Assembly (NCBI RefSeq): GCF_000972845.2
Contig: NC_040017.1
Span: 23,459,606 to 23,523,605 of the forward strand
Length of the DNA: 64,000 bases
Reading direction: 5' to 3'
Source: Larimichthys crocea
Taxonomy: Eukaryota; Chordata; Actinopteri; Sciaenidae
Part shown: piece after piece, positions 34,283 to 64,000 of the stretch
Numbering within the stretch: position 1 is the stretch's first letter
Layout of the letters: each line of letters starts with the position of its first letter
Made by a program: the position numbers and the translations under genes
Notes under the pieces: generated by a model
The model's input: only the letters and a program-made list of their open reading frames with translations
Told to the model about the DNA's origin: nothing
Databases searched by the model: none

Positions 34283-36166
34283 ATGCTGCAAGGATCAAAC
34301 ATCTTGGGGCACGAGAGGCCTCTGGTCATCAGGGTATCATTCACCAGCTGTCTTCTGGCTACTGTGTGTCTGCCTCTGCTTGGGCTGATAACTTGTGTCT
34401 TCATATCTTCTGTTTTTCATTTTGAGGACTCTACTGGCACACACTGTCAGGTAATGTCCTCAGTTCTTTGTCTTTGCTTACATACATTCTTCAGGGGCGT
34501 ATCCATGGGGGGGAGCCCCACTCCATTGTCCTAAACTATGATTGGCTCTTTGCTCAGTCAGACCTGGAAACTATTTGATGATTAGAATGGACATTTATTT
34601 ATATAATGAGATTGCTGGAATGTAATTTAAAATATATTTGGCATTGCTGTGATTAAACTGCTAAACTGTCACAGCAAGATATTCAGCACTCTTTTACACC
34701 AAATAAGCTCAGATCCTGTTCAGTATTCAACAATAGTCAACAATAAATAATCTTATCATTAGTAATAAACCTGCCTTGTTGTAAAAATCCATAGCTGAAT
34801 AGGATCGGCCTACACTGACTGCTGTATTTTAAGTCTGTCATGATGGTGGTACTTGTTGAGCACATGCAAATTCATGCAAAGGTGCTGCAGAAATATATGT
34901 GGTGGAAAAAGTTTGACAGAGTTATGTATCATCATTTATCATCATGTATTTTTGTACATAGAGTGGCCTTTCTTTTGGAGGATTTAAATAAATAAAGTTT
35001 ATGGAAGCTTTATATAAATTGTTTATTTTGTGATTGGTATGTGTCTATCTTTTCAATAAAAGTATTTTACATAGAACTGTAAGATACCGTAAAATAATGA
35101 AACATTAGTAATTAGAGTAGATATATTTCACTATATGAGAAATGGTAAACTAATGTCACCCCTGGATAAGTTAGCACCACACTTGGGCCACTCCTTTAAA
35201 AAAGACTGGATAAGCCACTGACATTTTTGAAGTCTTATTAAACACTGACTGTTCTTTCAGGTTCCTAATTACCTGCCGTCTATCAGTGCTTCAATAAGCC
35301 TCAGTCCTGAGTGCCACATATGGCGCTTCTGCATCGGGCTGCACTCAGCACCGAGGTTCCTGATGGCATTTACCTACTTCAGATTTTACAAGACACGTTT
35401 TGCCTCGAAGTTTCCTGAGAGTCCGCTCAGCTGCTTGAACCTGGCCTTTTCTCTCTTTGAGAACCTCGGCCTCTTGCTCCTCACATATGTATCATCCAGT
35501 GAAACATACTGTGAGTAATCCCTATTTTCATCACTTTTATTAGAGCTTTTCTTGTGCTTTACATACTATTGTAGCAATTACTGACCAAATGCCCCCACCT
35601 CTTTTTGTATATGTTGCTCTTCAGTTGTACATAAGGAAGGTTTTGTCCTCTTCATCATCAGTTCTATCATCTACATGACGATAACCTGCCGTTTATGGAA
35701 GGCTATTAAGAAGTATTCACTAAGTCCTGAGGTAAGAAATGCCAAATCACACACAGCAGACTAAAATCCTTCATGTTATTTACAGTATTTCAGTCAGATT
35801 CAATATTGCAGTTTATTTTTCTCTGTTTTAGGATGCCAAATCTCACCACTGGAAAGTGCGTTTCTTAGTTCTCAACGTATCCTTCTGTGCTTTTGCCGGA
35901 TTCTTTTACTGGAAACACAACATGTACTGTGAATCAGGGAGTAAGTATTAAACCAGGTTGATCATTGTGGTTCAATCCATAAGGTTTGTTAACTCCGCTT
36001 AACATCTGTCAATCATATGTTTCTTCTTTTCACAGGTTACACACTTTTTGCCCTGTTTGAGTATCTTGTGGTCTTCTCCAACATGGCTTTCCATCTCACA
36101 GCCATATGGGACTTTAAGAGCCGGGACATCATGGTCATTTCGTCCTCTGAAGATAAAGACTTCTGA
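34283..36166 (+). CDS. pgap2: Post-GPI attachment to proteins factor 2, complete, five coding exons
   Basis: Coding exons are 34283-34450, 35261-35510, 35625-35731, 35832-35940 and 36036-36166, all GT-AG with fitting phases, encoding 254 aa, the usual length for PGAP2. The exon with the ATG starts at 34277, so the leader comes from an upstream exon. Seen: N-terminal MLQGSNILGHERPLVIRVSF, the conserved stretch HFEDSTGTHCQVPNYLPSIS (first-loop cysteine), WRFCIGLHSAPRFL, LLTYVSSSE, HNMYCESGSYTLFALFEY and NMAFHLTAIWDF, with several membrane segments of the Frag1/DRAM/Sfk1 family. PGAP2 acts in the Golgi in lipid remodelling of GPI anchors after the PGAP3 step. Intron 1 is almost entirely a MITE. 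C-terminus ends VISSSEDKDF. Confidence 0.95.
34492..35220. mobile_element. hAT-like MITE filling pgap2 intron 1
   Basis: A left end CAGGGGCGTATCCA (34492-34505) and a right end TGGATAAGCCACTG (35207-35220) are inverted repeats at 11 of 14 positions. They are flanked by 8-bp duplications acattctt (34484-34491) and acattttt (35221-35228), differing at one base. No transposase is encoded. CAG...CTG ends plus 8-bp target duplications are characteristic of hAT elements. It makes up 729 of the 810 bp of the intron. Confidence 0.85.
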
Positions 36167-37286
36167 CTAGAAACTGAAAGACTGAGTGCAACAGCTCAGC
36201 CACCTGATCATAACAGCCTTGCTCCTGCTCAAGAGGAGGAGTGGGATGAAGGACTTTTCCACATATTTCCATGATCACGGCTATTGAGTCGCTAGAGGGT
36301 GTAAATGTCAGACAAGTTTGAGGAAAATATATCCACTTGTGTTGCAGTATGGTCTGTGCAGTTAGCTGTAAGTGCATTTTTATTCATGATGCCTTCACGG
36401 ACATGCAGTATTTTGTACAATGCACAGAAAATGTGTGGTCATGCTGTATATGTGCCAAAGTAAAGTGACTGTTCTTCAAGCATGCTTGGCTTTGATTTTG
36501 AATTACAAAAGGATGAGCTTTTATTCTTAGTGAATGGATTTAATATATGTTATTTTATGCACCACCATGCAGCATCTCTATCACTATCAGATAATAAGGT
36601 ACTGTAAGTCATGCTGCATCCCAAAATTATCTTTCATTCTCCACCTTAAGTCTGCCCCGATGATGCAAGTACTGACCAAGCACCAGCAGGAAGTCTCATT
36701 TAGGCTGCAAGCCTTTAAATTAGACTTATTCACAACAAAACACAGAAAACAGTACTTTTACTTTCAACTGAATGTACAGACAAATGGAAGAATGAATGGC
36801 TGGAAACATCCTGTAACATACAGAGAGCACAGTCAATATAAAAGACAACACAAGCACAAGGTTACCTTCACATAATCATCTTTTTTATTACACTGATCGC
36901 ATCAGACAAAACTAATTTGTTAGTTTCAATTATAATTTACTCACAACTGACATTAATTTATTATATTTATTAAAACAATATCTCAATATGACCAATATGG
37001 TTATATCACACGATGATACCACAAAAAGTCAACAAAAACATATGTAATAGTAGACTTTATACTGTTTTTGTGAGAAAAGCACAGGTGTTAGTAATATCAT
37101 TTACAATTGCTTTGTTGTATTCAAGTTTCCCAGGAAGCCGTGACAGTGTGACTCAACCAGCTAAATGTAATTCAGACAACATTCATTTAATATTCACACC
37201 TGGGCTTTTCTTCTTTCCGTGAAAAGACCCATTATCGCCTCACACTGACGACTGTCAAAGTAAGGTTTAATTGGTGTAATTATCCA
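36167..37286. other. pgap2 3' UTR and intergenic DNA
   Basis: The 3' UTR begins at 36167, but no canonical AATAAA was found before 36500. Human RHOG lies in this interval between PGAP2 and STIM1. No RhoG-like frame is visible on either strand, including its ~190-codon single-exon frame. Confidence 0.6.
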
Positions 37287-38135
37287 TTAAAAGTCCAGTG
37301 TGTAGAATTTAGTTGTATCTAGTGGTGTGATCGCTGGATTGCAATCTCCTCACATCCCTCACCTTCCTTGTGTAAAGGAGGAACAACACTTGAAAGGCCT
37401 TGTCTAGAGTCTGTATTTAGTTTGTCTGTTCTGGGTTACTGTAGAAAAACAGCGTTTCACCATGGCGGCCTCCATGGAAGAGGACCCGGTCCTGTTATGG
37501 AATTTTCTATTCTTAGGTTACACGAGGTCACGTGTGGGCCTTCAGGTCCTCGGCAGTATTAGGTGTTTGGCTTTGACTGGGAACAGTAGGTGCCAGTCTA
37601 TCTCAACACTGTGGTGGCCAGGGTCAAAGAGACCTGTTGCTGCCTTCCTAGACATAATAGATAACTTGCCGTTGATGTTCCAATCTGCGTAAACAGACAT
37701 CTGTGTCTCCAGACTAGAATATGCTGACAATAACACCTGCATGGGTAAAAACATTCTCTTTGACTAATTCTGGGCGTGTAGTATTTGTGGTGTTATCTTG
37801 GGGTTTAAAGTCGATCCACCAGCATGAGGGGCAGAATGTGAGACTGACTCAGGCACTTCTGATGAACTTTGAGAGTGTCTCTAATTCTCCTTGGCCAAAT
37901 AATACAGCATAAGACATCAGAGGCTCCTGAACACTGACCTCACCATTGACCAAAGTTGCAAGGAAGCTTGGTATTGTCACTCATTATTTAAAGAGAAGGG
38001 GTGAGAGTTTATAAGTTATTCTTCTTCTCACTCCTTTTCTAATATGTATTTCTATGTTTAAATGTTTTCGCTTTTTATTTGCATATTCAAAATAAACACT
38101 TCAATCAATCAAAAAACCTTTGACTTCAGCAATTT

Positions 38136-38495
38136 CCCAGATAGCAAATATTTTGGCTGTATTATTGCATACATTTGGCATTTTTGGCTTTCTTTTGGCA
38201 TTAAGAAAGCCTTTTGGCTTAACTGTGGTATGATTAGGGTTATCCATAATAGATAAGGAGGCGCCAGCAATATATGGCTGAGTTAAGGCATGTTTATGGC
38301 ATGCCAGAAGATTGGGCGCGAGCGGGAACAGCTGATTTGGGGCTCTTCTGGGACATTTATGGCTATATTTTGGAAGTCCACAATTTGTTTTGGGTGAATT
38401 TTGGCTCCCTTTTGGTATGATTTTGGCTTTCCTAATTTGGGCCATTTATGACCCAGACATCCACCCATAACCTTGCCAAACCTTTGCTATCTGGG
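38136..38495. mobile_element. 360-bp MITE with perfect 13-bp inverted ends
   Basis: CCCAGATAGCAAA at 38136-38148 and TTTGCTATCTGGG at 38483-38495 are exact inverted repeats, extended inside by TTTTGGC/TTTGGC. There is no coding capacity. The interior is built of many degenerate TTTTGGC/TTTATGGC motifs. It is nested inside the larger element at 37287-39002. Confidence 0.85.
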
Positions 38496-38549
38496 TTCTC
38501 CACAAGAGGTCCCACTGTTGAATATAAAAAAAGCTAAGTAGGTTCTTAT

Positions 38550-38800
38550 TTACATTACATTGCATTTGCATTTAGCAGACGCTTTTATCCAAAGCGACTT
38601 ACAGAGGAGGACATAAGCTGAGAAAGGTGTAAAGGAGCACAGAGTAGTTGTTAGTTTTGTTAGGCAGGGAAGCATTCTCGAAACAGAAAGGTTTTTACAA
38701 GTTTTTTAAAGGTAGAAAGGGATGTTGCTGTTCTAGTAGCCGTTGGTAGGTCATTCCACCATTTGGGGACGACCACAGAGAAGAGTTTAGAGTGACCTCG
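38550..38800 (-). mobile_element. LINE 3' end relic
   Basis: The minus strand encodes KLFSVVVPKWWNDLPTATRT and TATSLSTFKKLVKTFLF, the usual C-terminal tail of fish LINE polymerases. It is followed by the common 3' motif that reads TTAGCAGACGCTTTTATCCA on the plus strand. Confidence 0.75.
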
Positions 38801-38801
38801 C

Positions 38802-38893
38802 TTTGCGAGAGGCGAGGGTACAACTTTGCGAGAGGCGAGGGTACAACTTTGCGAGAGGGGAGGGTACAACTTTGCGAGAGGCGAGGGTACAAC
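38802..38893. repeat. 23-bp tandem repeat, four copies
   Basis: The unit TTTGCGAGAGGCGAGGGTAC plus AAC occurs four times (38802, 38825, 38848, 38871); copy three has one C-to-G change. It sits at the junction between the LINE relic and the right arm of the composite MITE. Confidence 0.95.
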
Positions 38894-39085
38894 TTTTCAG
38901 GTGGTTATACATGCATGAAAACATTGTTATGAATATTATATACCATGTCTGTCTTATTCTGAAAAAAAATAAAAAAATAAATCTTACACACTGCACCTTT
39001 AATATACAGGCTGTTGCCTCAAACAGTCCACTGGATGGCGCACTCTGGTTGTTTGTATTGGCCGCCGTGGCGTCAGTACACACTC

Positions 39086-39368
39086 CCAGCCTTTAGGGGG
39101 CGACACTCGGCGATGCTAACCAGGCACTCCGTCGTGTAGAGAGGACCAGCCCCGCTGTCTGTCCACATTCTGCGGCTTTTCTCGGTTCAGTCTCGGTCGT
39201 CGTCGTCGTAGTCGGCGGCGGTGGTGGAGGAGGGAAAGAGACCGAGACCTTTTCTTTTTTTTAAAACAGGAGGAGGTGGAGTTTTTCCAACCGCGCTTCA
39301 ACAACTCCAGGTGACCAGGCATCTGCTGCAATGTTAACCCAGAGCTGAGGCGACAGATTACCTGACAG
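39086..39368 (+). promoter_or_regulatory. stim1: stim1 CpG-rich promoter and non-coding first exon
   Basis: A CpG-rich patch stands out from the AT-rich surroundings and ends at a donor GACAG|GTAACT after 39368. The next acceptor (TTTTCCAG, ending 39885) opens the exon with the STIM1 ATG. The start site is not defined, so only the 3' end of exon 1 is firm. Minus-strand frames here are CpG artefacts. Confidence 0.6.
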
Positions 39369-39897
39369 GTAACTCCACACGGACGTTATTTTAAACGTTA
39401 CGCTGTTGTCGTAGTAACCGTTAACCGTTGAGCCTTAGCTACACAGCTTGTCAGACTTGTGCGGGGTCTTGCGGTGTCCTGCGGTTAGCTGGTGGCTAAT
39501 GTGCGTGTATAGAAAATGCGGTAAGCCGACACCGACATTTAAAAAAACAAAAAAAACACGGAAGCGACAGTTTGATGGATATTTCACTTCATTTCCGAGT
39601 TAGCCGCGTCTAGCTTTAGCCACGCACAGCTCACTGTTGTTACTCCTCATTATCTTGTTATTTCTCCTCTTTGTGTTTGCAAACATGCCCCAAAAAACTG
39701 CCACAATAAGAGCTAAAGCCAAAGTATCAGCCAGATAACGAGTGTGTGTACACCTTCATTCATTCAGGAAGAAGTGAAAGCATGTGTGTCACTGCAGGAC
39801 TGTCATCTGCTTTGATTTGATTATGAGTGATGCTTTAATTAAGGCAGCAATAATGTAATTTTCTTTATTTTGTGTGTTTTTCCAGCATACACCAGTC

Positions 39898-61601
<21,704 letters not shown>

Positions 61602-63838
61602 GGGCTACATGAACTACAGGCTGTCAAAGCTGACTGTATTCCTCTGGTCTGTTTTTGGAGAAAAAAAAAAAAGGTTTTTGGGGTTCATTGATGGCACAAG
61701 TTGTTGCCGTTGCATTTTTTGTAGGTACAACACCTACGCCGAGAAACTGGACTGTGGGAGCAACCAGCTGTTGAGTTTTATCTGCTTATTTGGTCAATGT
61801 TGAATATGTGGGGAGTGGGTAGGTTTGTATATTGGAATGTAAAGTATTATTTATTCTGCAGGAAATTGTGCCAGTCTCAAAGGGAAATGTGTCTCCCAAG
61901 TGGGTTTTTCTTTCTTGTTCTACAATCTATAACATTTTGCATGTCTTCACTTTTGTTTGACTGATATTCGAATGCTCTTAGTGTTTGCTTGGTTCTTGTC
62001 GTTAACCTGCTTAGACAACACTTGATGTTTCTTTTATTACTACCTAACCACCTAGCCTACAAATCCAAAGTGAATGCGCGCACCTTTTTTCACTACTTTG
62101 TACTTTGTTCTTATTGATGGTTACAAGTTTTTCTGTCTTTTGTTGTCTTTTTCTTCTTGGCAGAGCAAATGACACAGAGGATCCTCAAACAGATATATAG
62201 TCATAAAAAGCTTAGGCTATTATATTAGTGACTCAAATTTCCCTTTTGACTGTTAAAAAAAGTGTTGTTTGAGCACAGTACAGCAACAGTAGCTATTTGA
62301 TTTAACTCATATACTCTCTATAAGTGGAAAAACAATGTGGATTAAAAAGGTTTAATAAGAATTTGAAACCTGATAAAAGTTCAGTCTCTCCACAAAACTA
62401 TGATATGACCCATCTAATTGCAGCTTTTGCATTATTTTTAGGGTTGAGTGCATGTGAGCATGTGCGAGAGAGGTGCTTTGCTAAAAATGTCCAGCTTTTA
62501 AACGATGCCAACAAGTTGAACAAGTGTTATAAAATCATGATTAATGTCCTTTTAGTGTAATTAGGTAGAAATTTTACCAACGAGAATTACCAAAATGGTC
62601 AAAAGAACAGTCTGAAAATATCAGAGACTGTATGGCAATGAGTTTTTATCTGACTGTGTATCAAAAATGTGGATACACTTTATCCAAAGTGTGCAGTAAA
62701 GAAGGTGAGAAACGACATATTAATCAAAGATGTTGACACTTTTTGTTTTTAAAGGTGTTACTGTTAATAAATTGGATGTTGGATGAATGAGATCCAACAC
62801 CGAACAGGGTGTAAGTTTAACTCTCGGTTCCTCCTATCCTCTGTCTTATTGTTTGTTGTTTTACTGATTTATTTAGGTGGTCAATGGCTGCAGTTTGTCA
62901 GTGAGGGATGGGTGCTGGTAAGGGCTATAAGTTACAAGGCAAAAAAATCATTTGCTCTGTATAAGATGAGAAATTTCAAGTTGTAACCGCTTTGTAATCC
63001 ACCAGTCAAAGTGCCAAATCACTATTTCTGTCAGAGGCCTTTGTATTTGTAGAGTGTTTGGCCCTTTGTGCCCCTTTGACACAGAACATACAGCCACGTG
63101 ATATATGTACACAGTGTGTGATGTATATCCTGAGGTTAAATACTGAATGTCCAAGGTTATCGTTACTGTAACAGTATCCTCAATCCAGTATGTTTACATT
63201 TGTTACAGATCCTCTGATTACAACCAAGAACATTGTGCCAGTTTTAATATTGACGGCTTCGTACGAGCACAGAACTATGCATCAGTAGTTTGTAGGTGAT
63301 TACTAAAGTAGTAAGTAGAAAGGACACCTAGGGCGTTCCTGACCAATGAACAACCAAAAAGTGCTGCAAAAGACACAGTCGGCCTCCCCCAGCCTCATAA
63401 TGTAACAGGTGGTTTGGATGTATTAGACATGTTTTGCTTTAGAAACCAGTTCAAAATATATATATCGATTTCCTACTGGTACTTTTTTAAAAGTGTCATT
63501 TGTACCTTTTTTGCACGACAGAGCTGTAAATGTATTACGCCATCAGGATGAGTGCGAGTGTGTGTGTATGTGTGTGTGTGTGTGTGTCCGTCTGCTCCCA
63601 GTACACTGTAATGTTGATGCATGTCAACTGCTGTAACGAAACCTATATTGGGTTAAAGAGTGGATCAGCTTAAGCTCCTTACTCCCCACCCTACTTTTTC
63701 TTTCTCTTTCTTTTGGGCTTCTATTTATGAATACATACAGTATATTTGTACAGAGAAAATGATAATTTTGCATCTTCTGTGATGGTCTAGACTTTTATGG
63801 CACTCCTGCATGATAGCAATAAACTATTTTGAATGAAA
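61602..63838 (+). other. stim1: stim1 3' UTR
   Basis: From the TAA at 61599-61601 to just after AATAAA at 63818-63823, with no other gene in between. A (TG)n tract of ~15 units lies at 63558-63587. Small frames are not supported. Confidence 0.75.
63818..63823 (+). terminator. stim1: stim1 polyadenylation signal
   Basis: Canonical AATAAA in GATAGCAATAAACTATTTTG, the first good one in the last part of the UTR, with a T-rich/TG-rich region shortly downstream. Confidence 0.7.
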
Positions 63839-63876
63839 GATGATGATTTGATTTGTCGTAGATGTTACACTTCATC

Positions 63877-64000
63877 AGCGGTTCTCAAACTGATGGGGCA
63901 TAGAGCCACTGCAGGGGTGTGTTTATGGAGTGGAACCAAGCTGAGTGAATATGATTTATGTAGGAAAAATAAACAACAGTTTGCTGATGCTGTCATACTA
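63877..64000. mobile_element. Possible hAT-like element end, cut by the window edge
   Basis: CAGCGGTTCTCAAACTGATG resembles the CAG(G/T)GGTTCTCAAAC terminal repeat common in fish hAT elements. The other end is outside the window. Confidence 0.4.

Larger units (their letters stand above)
37287..39002. mobile_element. Composite MITE (TTAAAGGTCCAGTGTG-type) split by nested insertions
   Basis: The left end TTAAAAGTCCAGTGTGTAGA (37287-37306) and right end ACACACTGCACCTTTAA (38986-39002) are matching inverted ends of a common percomorph MITE. Interior landmarks are TCTGTTCTGGGTTACTGTAG on the left and GAAAACATTGTTATGAATAT on the right. Between about 37500 and 38895 the element is interrupted by other repeats, including a second complete MITE at 38136-38495, a LINE 3' end at 38550-38800 and a 23-bp tandem array. 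Confidence 0.7.

Noticed and set aside
36167..39085. Search for a rhog gene between pgap2 and stim1
   Set aside because: No GTPase motifs (GDGAVGKT-type P-loop or its flanks) on either strand. The space is filled by mobile elements.
39116..39331. Arginine-rich minus-strand frame over the stim1 first exon
   Set aside because: Artefact of CpG- and purine-rich promoter sequence.

Overview
This is vertebrate nuclear DNA from a ray-finned (percomorph-type teleost) fish. It shows spliced genes with GT-AG introns, abundant AT-rich non-coding DNA, and decayed teleost retrotransposons and MITEs. It also carries intronless-CDS odorant receptors and orthologues of three genes that are linked on human 11p15.4. 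I saw no prokaryotic or viral genes.

Region 1 (1-13.2 kb) is a run of minus-strand odorant-receptor (OR) genes. ORs 1-3 lie in three tandem ~3-kb segmental copies (about 1160-4100, 4100-7160, 7160-9660). Each copy also carries the same decayed LINE remnant. OR4 is more diverged. Region 2 (13.2-20.2 kb) holds a Rex-like LINE relic, OR5 (minus) and gene-poor DNA in which transcription diverges. Region 3 (20.2-27.8 kb) has three plus-strand, nearly identical ORs (6-8), each with a conserved upstream TATA/first-exon module and a conserved 3' splice site just before the ATG. OR6 has an exact in-frame 42-bp duplication in the TM7 motif. OR8 has lost the cysteine of the DRYVAIC motif.

Region 4 (29.7-36.2 kb) has chrna10 (nicotinic acetylcholine receptor alpha-10, five coding exons, minus) head-to-head with pgap2 (five coding exons, plus). 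Every splice junction of both could be placed, giving 531-aa and 254-aa proteins. Almost all of pgap2 intron 1 is a hAT-like MITE. Region 5 (37.3-39.0 kb) is a nest of mobile elements. Region 6 (39.1-63.8 kb) is a complete stim1 gene: a non-coding first exon, twelve coding exons encoding 674 aa, and a ~2.2-kb 3' UTR with AATAAA.

The block OR cluster - chrna10(-) - pgap2(+) - stim1(+) keeps the order and orientation of human CHRNA10-NUP98-PGAP2-RHOG-STIM1, but without nup98 and rhog. The genes do different jobs (odour detection, hair-cell cholinergic signalling, GPI-anchor remodelling, store-operated calcium entry), so the linkage looks ancestral rather than a functional operon. The most interesting coding observation is an in-frame 113-aa extension of a stim1 exon that matches the architecture of the mammalian STIM1L isoform.
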